Source of the DNA: JBPCPM01 sp050999155
GTDB taxonomy: Bacteria > Actinomycetota > Thermoleophilia > Solirubrobacterales > 70-9
DNA: 13,258 nucleotides
Assembly: GCA_050999155.1 (NCBI GenBank)
Contig: JBPCPM010000041.1
Span: forward strand, 1-13,258
Direction: 5' to 3'
In this document: positions 1 through 5,689 of the stretch, piece by piece
Numbering within the stretch: the first letter of the stretch is position 1
How the letters are laid out: each line of letters starts with the position of its first letter
The notes under the pieces: model-generated
The model's database searches: none
What the model saw: only the letters and a program-made list of their open reading frames with translations
Told to the model about the DNA's origin: nothing
Position numbers and translations under genes: made by a program

Positions 1-30
1 TCGTAGGTTCAAATCCTACCCCCGCCACCA
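1..30 (+). tRNA. tRNA gene, 3' end only (T-arm, acceptor strand, CCA)
   Basis: The first 30 bases fit the end of a tRNA exactly. A 5-bp T-stem GTAGG/CCTAC (3-7 with 15-19) encloses a 7-nt T-loop TTCAAAT (8-14). It is followed by a 7-nt acceptor 3' strand CCCCGCC (20-26), discriminator A27 and an encoded CCA (28-30). The matching 5' acceptor strand, GGCGGGG, and the anticodon lie outside the window, so the amino acid identity cannot be read here; an elongator Met tRNA is one possibility I would test. A tyrosine integrase gene lies just downstream, so this tRNA 3' end is very probably the integration target. Confidence 0.88.
3..30 (+). other. Probable attachment site core (att) in the tRNA 3' end
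   Basis: Tyrosine integrases of actinobacterial elements commonly recombine in the T-arm/acceptor part of a tRNA gene and restore the tRNA with their own copy. Here the tRNA 3' half is followed within about 180 bp by repeated arm-type motifs and the 3' end of an integrase gene pointing at the tRNA. The exact crossover cannot be set because no second copy of this sequence is visible in the window. Confidence 0.6.
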
Positions 31-45
31 ACGAAACCGCAGGTC

Positions 46-71
46 AGGGCCGGTGCGAGAGCATCGGCCCT
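46..71 (+). terminator. Hairpin behind the tRNA, probable intrinsic terminator
   Basis: Positions 46-56 (AGGGCCGGTGC) pair with 61-71 (GCATCGGCCCT) in an 11-bp stem with one G-T wobble, closed by the tetraloop GAGA (57-60). It lies 15 nt past the CCA end and is followed by TCTGCTGCC, which is only weakly T-rich, as is common for actinobacterial terminators. It would end the tRNA transcript before it enters the integrase region. Confidence 0.6.
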
Positions 72-90
72 TCTGCTGCCCGGGCCCAAA

Positions 91-136
91 TGACAGCGTT
101 TTGACAGCATCGGGGGCCGATGACAGCAGTGACAGC
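91..136 (+). repeat. Four TGACAGC repeats, probable integrase arm-type binding sites
   Basis: TGACAGC occurs at 91-97, 102-108, 121-127 and 130-136, all in the same orientation, with start-to-start spacings of 11, 19 and 9. They lie between the tRNA 3' end and the integrase gene, where arm-type sites bound by the small N-terminal domain of tyrosine integrases are expected. Binding is inferred, not seen. Confidence 0.65.
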
Positions 137-152
137 GTGGGAGGAGGCGCGA

Positions 153-184
153 AACGGCCCCCGATCGTGTGACCGGGGGCCGTT
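153..184 (-). terminator. Hairpin downstream of the integrase, probable terminator
   Basis: AACGGCCCCCG (153-163) is a perfect inverted repeat of CGGGGGCCGTT (174-184), giving an 11-bp GC-rich stem with a 10-nt loop. It starts 22 bp after the integrase stop codon on the minus strand. No T-tract follows in either direction, so efficiency is uncertain, but position and stability fit an intrinsic terminator for the leftward int transcript. Confidence 0.6.
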
Positions 185-205
185 CAAGGCGGGAGAGCCG
201 GGGCG

Positions 206-1339
206 CTACTGGGGACCGAAGATCAGGCCGGCGACCTGGGCGGCGGTGTCGGCCTGCATGGCGGGCAGCACATGGGTGTAGGTGTCGAGGGTGATGGAGA
301 TGCTGGCGTGGCCAAGACGTTCGCTGACGACCTTGGCGCTCACGCCCGCTTGAAGGGCGAGGCTGGCCCACGTGTGCCTCAAGTCGTGGAAACGGATTGC
401 CGGTACGCCGGAGTGAGCGAGGGCTCGCTCGAAGGCGTCGGCCACGGCGTGAGGGTGGAGCCCGGTGCCGTCCTCCCGGACGAACACGAGACCGCTGTCG
501 ACCCCGGTCGGGCCCCCGGCCAGACGCTCCTCGAGACGGTGGCGACGCCACGCCCGCAGCGTGGCGACCGTCTCCGGATCGAGGTCGATGACTCGGACGC
601 CCTTCCTGGTCTTGGGCGTGCCCTCCAGCACTTGGTAGCCCACTGCGACACGGTTCCGACGCACCGACAGCCGGGCCGCCTCGAGGTCGACGTCCTCCCA
701 GCGGAGCCCGAGCACCTCGCCCCTCCTCATGGCCGTGGTACCAGCTGTCAGGAACAGCGGGTGGAGGCGGTGCGAGCGGGTGCTGTCGAGGAAGGCCCGG
801 AGCTGCTGGGGCGACCATGTCTTCATGTCCACGTGGCCGCGCCGGGGCTTCACGACGTCGTTGGACACGTTGCGGGCGACGAGGCGGGAGCGGGTGGCGT
901 GCTCGAGGGCGCTGTGCAGGACCCGGTGGGTGTGCTCGAGGGAGGTCTCGGAAAGGCCGCCCTTGCCGTCCCTGCGGCCGCTGGTGCGCAGCTCGGCGTA
1001 GCACCGGGCGATGCTCGCCGGTCGCAACTCGGAGAGCCTGACATCGCCGAGATGGGGCACGAGGCGGTGAGCCACGATGTCGGAGTAAGACCGATGCGTC
1101 GAGGGCTTCACGCGGGGCTCGACCAGGGTGATCCAGTCGCGGAGGTAGACGGCCACGGTGTTCTTCGACGGCTCGATCGCCTCGCCCCGGGCGTGGCGGC
1201 TGAGCGATTCCGTGAGTGCCGCCTGAGCTTCACGCTTGGTCTTGAACCCGCCCTTGGTCAGGAACGTCCGCTTGCCGGCGCGGCTGACCTCGTGCTGCAT
1301 GGTCCAGGTCGTGCCCCGTCGTCGGATTGATTCCTTCAT
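206..1339 (-). CDS. int: Tyrosine recombinase/integrase (phage integrase family)
   Basis: 377-aa site-specific recombinase that would integrate and excise the element at the adjacent tRNA. Layout: an N-terminal arm-binding region (about 1-55, with GGFKTKREAQAAL), a core-binding SAM-like domain (about 60-155), and a catalytic domain (about 175-370). The catalytic set is complete: Arg205 in TAMRRGEVLGLRW, Lys243 in TPKTRKGVRV, His318 and Arg321 in HDLRH, His344 in RLGH, and the nucleophile Tyr354 in LDTYTHV. The start is the ATG at 1339, because AGGAGG lies 6 nt upstream and the residues before it do not resemble the family. The ATG overlaps the stop of the leftward upstream gene (ATGA), indicating translational coupling. 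Full length and apparently functional; transcribed towards the tRNA. Confidence 0.95.
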   Translation of the reverse strand: MKESIRRRGTTWTMQHEVSRAGKRTFLTKGGFKTKREAQAALTESLSRHARGEAIEPSKNTVAVYLRDWITLVEPRVKPSTHRSYSDIVAHRLVPHLGDVRLSELRPASIARCYAELRTSGRRDGKGGLSETSLEHTHRVLHSALEHATRSRLVARNVSNDVVKPRRGHVDMKTWSPQQLRAFLDSTRSHRLHPLFLTAGTTAMRRGEVLGLRWEDVDLEAARLSVRRNRVAVGYQVLEGTPKTRKGVRVIDLDPETVATLRAWRRHRLEERLAGGPTGVDSGLVFVREDGTGLHPHAVADAFERALAHSGVPAIRFHDLRHTWASLALQAGVSAKVVSERLGHASISITLDTYTHVLPAMQADTAAQVAGLIFGPQ

Positions 1340-2028
1340 TTTGCCCTCCTGGTGGTCTTCTTGCCCGGTCCGCCACTGGTGTTGATGTCTGCTCGAACTT
1401 CGCCCTTCATCCCCCGCCGGGGAGCCTTCCCGAGGAACCCTTCCTGGCGGGCACGCGAGACCCACCGCGCCGCCTGATCGTTGGTACGGAGCCGCAGCAC
1501 CGACCGCACTGTCGACGTCGGTGGGTCGCCCTTCGCCAGCGCCGCTCGGTACACCTCGGCCACCAAGACGAGGTCGCCGTCGGTGATGCGGCGGCGCCCC
1601 TTCGCCTCCTGTCGGCGGCGGGCCCGCACGTAGGCGTTGATCTCGTCCCGATCCCGGCTCTGGTCGATGCCGCTGGCCGAGTCGAGGAGTTGCCACGTGT
1701 CCGGATCGTCGGTCCGGACCCACACCGGCTGGGCGGCCACGACCCGACTGACGAGGTCGGCGACCGGCACTCGGCGCAGGGTCTCCCCGGTGACCGGCTC
1801 ACCGCCTGGGCGAGCGATCGCTCGAAGCTCGCAGCAGTGCGGCTCGGCTCCGAGGTTCTCGATTACGAGCGAGACCAGGCAGGGAAGATCCGGTAGGTCG
1901 ATGGGTGTCACCGTCTCGACGCGGAGAAAGAGGCCCCACCGCTCGCCGATCGGCTGCCAGTCCTCCCACGCGGGATCGCCGTAGGGCTCGATCTCCGGGA
2001 AGCCCGGCGCCTGCTCGTCGTTGCCCAC
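1336..2028 (-). CDS. HTH-tailed hypothetical protein co-transcribed with the integrase
   Basis: 230-aa protein of a type I associate with integrase operons of actinobacterial integrative elements; no reaction is known to me. The N-terminal 145 residues (with IGERWGLFLRVETVTPIDLP) show no recognisable enzymatic motif. The C-terminal part, about 148-200 (DLVLVAEVYRAALAKG, PPTSTVRSVLRL, AARWVSRARQEGFL), reads as a helix-turn-helix, followed by a Lys/Arg/Gly-rich tail. This suggests DNA binding, possibly control of integration or of the divergent promoter. The start is GTG 2028. No Shine-Dalgarno sequence is present, but a -10-like TAGCCT ends 6 nt before it, so translation is probably leaderless. 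The stop overlaps the int start codon by ATGA. A broken copy of part of this gene lies at 5690-5744. Confidence 0.8.
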   Translation of the reverse strand: MGNDEQAPGFPEIEPYGDPAWEDWQPIGERWGLFLRVETVTPIDLPDLPCLVSLVIENLGAEPHCCELRAIARPGGEPVTGETLRRVPVADLVSRVVAAQPVWVRTDDPDTWQLLDSASGIDQSRDRDEINAYVRARRRQEAKGRRRITDGDLVLVAEVYRAALAKGDPPTSTVRSVLRLRTNDQAARWVSRARQEGFLGKAPRRGMKGEVRADINTSGGPGKKTTRRAK

Positions 2029-2034
2029 GTACCC

Positions 2035-2063
2035 AGGCTACCAGAACGTCAAGGTGCTGTCGA
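2035..2063 (-). promoter_or_regulatory. Leftward promoter of the HTH-int operon, leaderless type
   Basis: On the minus strand TCGACA (plus positions 2058-2063) and TAGCCT (2035-2040) are spaced by exactly 17 bp, close to TTGACA and the actinobacterial TANNNT -10. The -10 box is followed by 6 nt and then GTG 2028, which would put transcription start on the first codon. An inverted repeat overlaps it, so it is probably repressible. Confidence 0.55.
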
Positions 2064-2074
2064 TACCTTGACGT
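2046..2074. promoter_or_regulatory. Perfect 10-bp inverted repeat, probable operator
   Basis: ACGTCAAGGT (2046-2055) and ACCTTGACGT (2065-2074) are perfect inverted repeats with a 9-bp spacer, covering the -35 element and spacer of the leftward promoter. Centre spacing of 19 bp is near two helical turns, as expected for a dimeric HTH repressor. A third half-site, ACCTTGACG, recurs at 2098-2106. Candidate binders are the XRE protein at 2168 and the HTH-tailed protein at 1336. Confidence 0.6.
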
Positions 2075-2127
2075 AAGTTGGCTGAGGAAGGCTCGAAACC
2101 TTGACGCAGGTTGGCTGCGGAAGGCTC
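2065..2127 (+). repeat. Two 30-bp direct repeats at 33-bp period
   Basis: Copies at 2065-2094 and 2098-2127 differ at three positions only; each begins ACCTTGACG and ends GGAAGGCTC. The 33-bp period equals about three helical turns. They lie between the divergent genes, so they are either operators for the rightward operon or iteron-like sites. I found no convincing -10/-35 pair for the rightward genes here, though TTGACG in each repeat could serve as a -35. Confidence 0.75.
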
Positions 2128-2167
2128 ATGAGATTGTTAGCCATCTGGTCAACACCATGACGACACT

Positions 2168-2428
2168 ATGGACGTGGACACGGCCGACGCTCTCGCACTG
2201 GTTCGAGCCCGGGAGTGGACGGCGAACGGAACGGCGAGACGGATCCGTGAAGGGGCGCGGCTGAGCCAGCGCGAAGTCGCCGCCGTAATCGGCGTCAGCA
2301 ACGGGTGTGTTTCGCTTTGGGAGGCCGGAGACCGGCTCCCGAGGGGCGAGCCCGGCCTGCGGTACGCGCAGCTCTTGGGCGCTCTCGTCGAGTCGAGAGG
2401 AGCGCCGCCATGCGCCTCGACGAGCTGA
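2168..2428 (+). CDS. XRE-family helix-turn-helix regulator
   Basis: 86-aa DNA-binding protein, probably the switch regulator of the element. Residues about 25-70 form a Cro/CI-type HTH: RIREGARLSQREVAAVIGVS followed by VSLWEAGDRLPRGEPGLRYAQLL, with the LSQxEvAaxiGVS and WE-G-R-P signatures of the XRE family. It is the first rightward gene and faces the leftward HTH-int operon across the repeat-rich control region, the usual place for such a repressor. The start ATG 2168 is the only sensible one in frame; there is no clear Shine-Dalgarno sequence. Its last 19 bp overlap the next gene. Confidence 0.82.
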   Translation: MDVDTADALALVRAREWTANGTARRIREGARLSQREVAAVIGVSNGCVSLWEAGDRLPRGEPGLRYAQLLGALVESRGAPPCASTS

Positions 2429-2628
2429 GCGGGCTGGCACCGACCTTGAGCACGGCGGAAGCGGCCGAAATCCTCGGCGTTGGTGTCGACTGTCTTTGGG
2501 CGCTGGCCCGCAGCGGCACGGCGCCGGTGGCGCCGCTGCGCCTGGGCCGACGGCTTCGGTGGCCGACCGCCGCCGTCCTCAGCGCCGTGGGGATCGAGGC
2601 GACGCCGGTCAATCAGTGCGGCTCGTGA
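2410..2628 (+). CDS. AlpA/excisionase-like HTH protein (MerR-type HTH_17 fold)
   Basis: 72-aa protein. Residues about 13-55 match the excisionase-type winged helix: LSTAEAAEILGV, then CLWALARSGTAPVAPLRLGRRLRWPTAAVL, where the -LGRRLRWP- stretch is the family's wing. Such proteins bend att DNA to direct the integrase to excision and may act as activators. The start is ATG 2410, with GAGAGGAG just upstream, inside the end of the XRE gene; the longer in-frame extension upstream is Arg/Ala-rich noise. Its TGA stop overlaps the GTG of the next ORF. As the second gene in a divergent module next to int, it is the best candidate for the element's Xis. Confidence 0.82.
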   Translation: MRLDELSGLAPTLSTAEAAEILGVGVDCLWALARSGTAPVAPLRLGRRLRWPTAAVLSAVGIEATPVNQCGS

Positions 2629-2843
2629 GCGCCACCGCCGACTCGGACCGGCGCACCAAGATGCGCCGCAAGGCCGAGGAGCTCCGGCGCCGCTCCGCGA
2701 CAGACCGGGCCGTCCGCCTGCTCCTGGCGACCTTCCCCGGTGGGAGCGTGGTCGAAAATCGCCGTGACCGCCCCGACCAAGGGGCGGCCACGGCGACGGT
2801 CTCTCGGGGACCTATTACGGGAAGGCGTCGTGATCGATCTTAA
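2625..2843 (+). CDS. Small basic hypothetical protein
   Basis: 72-aa ORF starting at GTG 2625, which overlaps the stop of the excisionase-like gene (GTGA). The first 45 residues (KMRRKAEELRRRS, AVRLLLATFPGG) look coding and would form a charged helix. The last 25 residues are Arg/Thr/Gly-rich and overlap the next gene in another frame, so the true 3' part may have been altered by the tandem duplication at 2795-2906. I do not recognise a family. Support is mainly the coupled start and the tightly packed operon. Confidence 0.45.
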   Translation: MSATADSDRRTKMRRKAEELRRRSATDRAVRLLLATFPGGSVVENRRDRPDQGAATATVSRGPITGRRRDRS

Positions 2844-3543
2844 TCCGCCACCTAGACGGTCTCTCGGGGACCTATTACGGGAAGGCGTGGTCGATCCTAA
2901 TCCGCCTTTCGGACAGCCCGGGGACCTCGTCCCCCAGACGGAAGACATCGACGTCTATGGACGATGCGACGAGATCGAACGATGGGCAGCGGAGTGTGAC
3001 TCCGTGCCCCAACTGCGAAACGCCGGCCACAAGCTCGGCGCCATCGACGAGTACTTGTCTCGGACGTCGACCGAAGGCCGAGCCCGGGCGGCCGCCGCCA
3101 TGCGCCGGTTGGAGGCCCGCATCGGCGAGCTGATCCCGCCACCGGCGCCGGGTCGGAGGACCGACCTGCAACCTGTCGAGCGCGACCGAGAGGTTGCCCT
3201 AGGCAAGGACGAACGTTCCGACTTCCGCCGCATGGCCGAGAATCCGGACATCGTCGAGGAGGTCATCGCCAACTCCACCGACAAGGCCCCGGCGTCGAGA
3301 CGCAAGGTCACCGAGGCGATCAGGACGCCGAAGCCCGAGAAACCACGACGCTCACCGCTTCCTGATTTTGCGAGGAAGGCCGCCTGGACCTTTCGTAAGT
3401 CGGCCGAGCGGCTGGAACATGTGGTCGAGGACGACCGCTTCGCCGCCAACAAGGAGAAGGTGGCAGCCCATCTGAGGGGCGACCTGTTGTACGCCGTCGA
3501 GGCCTGCCAGGACCTCCTCCGCCGGCTCGGTGAGGAGCCGTGA
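2740..3543 (+). CDS. Hypothetical mobile-element protein with tandem N-terminal duplication
   Basis: Up to 267 aa; family not recognised. Residues 19-35 and 39-55 repeat the segment RRSLGDLLREGVV plus (I)D-NPP. The middle (about 68-180) is helical and charged: CDEIERWAAECDSVPQLRNAGHKLGAIDEYL, then MRRLEARIGELIPPP, then ERSDFRRMAENPDIVEEVIANS. This resembles phage-type ParB-like or regulatory accessory proteins that sit next to replication genes, but I cannot assign it. The start is ambiguous: GTG 2740 gives the longest form. GTG 2764, GTG 2830 (with GGGAAGG upstream) and GTG 2887 are also in frame, so the duplication may have copied the initiation region. The stop TGA overlaps the ATG of the replication ATPase (TGATG), implying coupled expression. 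Confidence 0.7.
   Translation: MGAWSKIAVTAPTKGRPRRRSLGDLLREGVVIDLNPPPRRSLGDLLREGVVDPNPPFGQPGDLVPQTEDIDVYGRCDEIERWAAECDSVPQLRNAGHKLGAIDEYLSRTSTEGRARAAAAMRRLEARIGELIPPPAPGRRTDLQPVERDREVALGKDERSDFRRMAENPDIVEEVIANSTDKAPASRRKVTEAIRTPKPEKPRRSPLPDFARKAAWTFRKSAERLEHVVEDDRFAANKEKVAAHLRGDLLYAVEACQDLLRRLGEEP
2795..2906 (+). repeat. Tandem duplication of about 57-60 bp
   Basis: Positions 2795-2828 and 2855-2888 are identical over 34 bp at a period of exactly 60. The similarity continues to 2849 and 2906 with a 3-bp indel and one substitution. The duplication preserves the reading frame of the 2740-3543 gene and falls across the end of the preceding small ORF. Confidence 0.9.
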
Positions 3544-5096
3544 TGCACATCCAGGCGGCCATCGGGGACCGGGCGCTGCCCTGCGACCTTGACGCTGAGG
3601 AGGCGCTGCTCGGCGCCATGCTGTTACGCAAGGACGCCATCGCCGCCGCTCTCGAGACAGGGGTCGCCGCTGGCGACTTCTTCAAGATCGAGCACGGGGA
3701 CGTCTTCGAGGCCGTCACCAAGCTCGCTGCCCAGGGTGAGCCGGCCGACGTCGTCACCGTCGCCGACGAGCTGCGCCGGGCCGGCGTGCTCGATCGGGTC
3801 GGGGGACCGGGTGCGCTGGTCTCGCTTCAGATCGCTACGCCGGCGACCTCCAGCGCCGGCTGCTACGCCCGCATCGTCAGATCCAAGGCCAGGCATCGCC
3901 TGCGGCATCGAGCGACAGGGGAGCTCCGAGAGGCGGCCCTGGGCGAGCGGGAGCCGGCGCCGTGGGCGCTGGAGGCCTTCACCCGTCCTGTCGCCGACGA
4001 CGGGCTGTTCCGCCGGTGGACCACGGGGGATCTGGTCGACGAGGACCACGACCTGCGCTGGCTCGTGCGGGGGCTGGTGACGAGGGCGACCTACGGCATG
4101 TTGGCCGGCGAGATGAAGACGCTCAAGACCCACGTAGCGGCATTCATGGCGGTCAGCGTCGCCGCCGGGGTGCCGGTCTTCGGGCACTTCGCCGTCGACG
4201 AGCCCGCCCCCGTGCTGGTCTACGTCGGCGAGGGCGGCCGGGGGCCCTACACGCGCCTCCTCCAGCGGGTGGCCGACGCTATCGGCGTCGATCTGCGTTC
4301 CATCCCGCTTGAGACATCGTTCGACATCGCCCCGATCACCTCGCCCCGCTTCCAAGCGTCGTTGCAGCGGGACCTCGCCGAGGTTCGCCCCGGTCTGGTC
4401 ATCCTCGATCCCTACTACGCCTTCCACGGATCGGCGGCGGACGCTCGCAACCTCCACGAGGAGGCCGAGGTGCTCAACGCCCTGTCGCGGCCGTACATCG
4501 AGGCCGGTGCCGCCCTCAACGTCGTGAATCATTTCAATCAGAGCGGAGGCGGCCGAGGGCTGCGACGGATCACGATGGCCGGCGGCGGCGAGTGGGCCGA
4601 CTCATGGTGGCTGCTGTCGCGTCGCGAAGACCCCGACGTTCCCGCCGGGCGCTTCCATCTGCTCCTGGAGGTCGGGAGCCGTCAGTGGGGCGGTTCGTCG
4701 CACGACCTCGACTTCGAACTCGGCGCCTTCGACGAGGAGGCCAACGAGCACAAGGGCGTGATCGGCTGGTCGCTGGCGCGCCACGTCGATGAGCCCGGGG
4801 GCGGCGAGGCGGCCGAGTTCCTGTGCGGCATTCTTGGCGACCGCCCCTACGAGCTCACCCAGACCCAGCTTGTCGAGTCGGCGGGGATGCGCAAGGACGA
4901 GGTCCGAGCGACGCTCCGACGGCTGGAGAAGGCGGGTCAGATCGTATCGACAGAGGTCGGACGCCTCGAGGGAAAGCGCGTCGTCCGACGCACCCTTTTC
5001 GCCCTTTCGGGCGCTGATTTTCCCGAGGAGGTCGGGGCGGGGTTGGAAGAGGCGATCGAACAAGGCCCCGACGGTGGGGCGGGGTTGCCGCTATGA
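3543..5096 (+). CDS. Replication ATPase: DnaB N-terminal domain fused to RepA-like AAA_25 ATPase
   Basis: 517-aa cytoplasmic protein, probably the element's replicative helicase or helicase loader. Residues about 8-110 match the DnaB N-terminal domain (LPCDLDAEEALLGAMLL, EPADVVTVADELRRAGVLD, GGPGALVSL, ATPATSSAGCYARIV). The ATPase core follows: Walker A GEMKTLKT (189-196, Lys195), Walker B LVILDP (285-290) followed by YYAFHG as in RepA-type hexameric ATPases, and the NHFNQ strand (329-333). A winged helix near 420-475 ends the protein (LTQTQLVESAGMRKDEVRATLRRLEKAG). The Walker A has Leu194 where Gly is usual, a variant I believe also occurs in this family. The start is ATG 3543, with GAGGAG 5 nt upstream and TGATG overlap with the previous stop; GTG 3540 is the alternative. 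Analogous to pri-rep genes of phage satellites, but no primase motif is visible. Confidence 0.85.
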   Translation: MHIQAAIGDRALPCDLDAEEALLGAMLLRKDAIAAALETGVAAGDFFKIEHGDVFEAVTKLAAQGEPADVVTVADELRRAGVLDRVGGPGALVSLQIATPATSSAGCYARIVRSKARHRLRHRATGELREAALGEREPAPWALEAFTRPVADDGLFRRWTTGDLVDEDHDLRWLVRGLVTRATYGMLAGEMKTLKTHVAAFMAVSVAAGVPVFGHFAVDEPAPVLVYVGEGGRGPYTRLLQRVADAIGVDLRSIPLETSFDIAPITSPRFQASLQRDLAEVRPGLVILDPYYAFHGSAADARNLHEEAEVLNALSRPYIEAGAALNVVNHFNQSGGGRGLRRITMAGGGEWADSWWLLSRREDPDVPAGRFHLLLEVGSRQWGGSSHDLDFELGAFDEEANEHKGVIGWSLARHVDEPGGGEAAEFLCGILGDRPYELTQTQLVESAGMRKDEVRATLRRLEKAGQIVSTEVGRLEGKRVVRRTLFALSGADFPEEVGAGLEEAIEQGPDGGAGLPL

Positions 5097-5218
5097 AACG
5101 CAGTTATCGCAGGTCAACCTCCCTTTTCAACCCCGCCCCGACCCCGGGCGCCCTTGGCCTGGCGGCCCTCGCAGACCGGCACTGGGGGGCAACAACGCCC
5201 CAGTGCCCGGGGCTATAG
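5093..5218 (+). CDS. Possible 41-aa coupled micro-ORF
   Basis: ATG 5093 overlaps the stop of the replication ATPase (ATGA) and opens 41 codons (MKRSYRRSTSLFNPAPTPG...). The second half runs through a strong hairpin (5178-5207), so the reading frame may be incidental. No family recognised. The only support is the start-stop overlap, the pattern used by the preceding genes of the operon. Confidence 0.25.
   Translation: MKRSYRRSTSLFNPAPTPGALGLAALADRHWGATTPQCPGL
5178..5207 (+). terminator. Strong hairpin downstream of the replication gene
   Basis: GGCACTGGGG (5178-5187) and CCCCAGTGCC (5198-5207) are perfect 10-bp inverted repeats with a 10-nt loop (GGCAACAACG). It lies 82 bp after the replication ATPase stop. 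No T-tract follows. It may terminate the operon, or be a structured element of an origin next to the replication gene; the sequence does not decide. Confidence 0.5.
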
Positions 5219-5318
5219 GGGCGTGGTTGGGTTGCCCAGGTCCTCTCCAGCCCCTGTTCGCGTGCCCTCGGCGCGCCTCGATACGACCCCCAATCCCCCA
5301 CCCGAGAGGACCCCGACC

Positions 5319-5438
5319 ATGACCTCGCCATCGCCCGTCGGCCTCGCCTGCCCGAGGTGCGGCCGCAGGCACCGGAGCTTCGCCACGCTCGCCCGCTGCC
5401 GATGGCCCTCGGCCCTCTGGGTCGCGGGTGGGGATTGA
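5319..5438 (+). CDS. Short Cys-rich (zinc-ribbon-like) protein, possibly truncated
   Basis: 39-aa ORF from ATG 5319 with a good Shine-Dalgarno sequence GAGAGGA 8 nt upstream. It carries CPRCG (11-15), His18 and Cys27, a CxxC plus later ligands typical of a small zinc finger or ribbon. The end, ARCRWPSALWVAGGD, resembles from memory the first third of longer small proteins found in actinobacterial integrative elements, which continue with further Cys/His residues. Here a TGA follows at once and I could not find the continuation in the other frames, so it may be a remnant. The neighbourhood to 5.92 kb is degenerate, which fits. Confidence 0.5.
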   Translation: MTSPSPVGLACPRCGRRHRSFATLARCRWPSALWVAGGD

Positions 5439-5604
5439 CCGCCTCCTTGGCACCCGAGCACTCCCACGCGACACGATGCGCGACTCGATCCTCAGCACCA
5501 CGGGGGGCCGGCCGGCGACTGGTCCGCTCGCGGATGCGGCCACCCGCTGGAGCCCCCGATGGATAGCCATGGCCCAGCGACCGGTCCCCTGGGCGTCATG
5601 GCAC

Positions 5605-5622
5605 GCTGTCATCACGCTGTCT
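5605..5622 (-). repeat. Inverted pair of arm-like motifs
   Basis: GCTGTCA at 5605-5611 and GCTGTCT at 5616-5622 are reverse complements of TGACAGC and of a one-base variant, again spaced 11 bp start to start. The whole 18-bp block matches the reverse complement of 91-108 at 15 of 18 positions. It may be another integrase-binding pair or a relic; chance is possible because GCTGTC occurs elsewhere. Confidence 0.35.
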
Positions 5623-5689
5623 TGCCTCCCGAAAAGGGCCGCTGACCTGCACCGATGTCGGCACCTTCGGGTTGGCGACCCGATGGCGC

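Noticed and set aside
272..1330. Long open frame (352 codons) on the plus strand antisense to the integrase
   Set aside because: The minus-strand integrase in the same place has every catalytic residue. The plus-strand frame is a by-product of high GC and has no family features.
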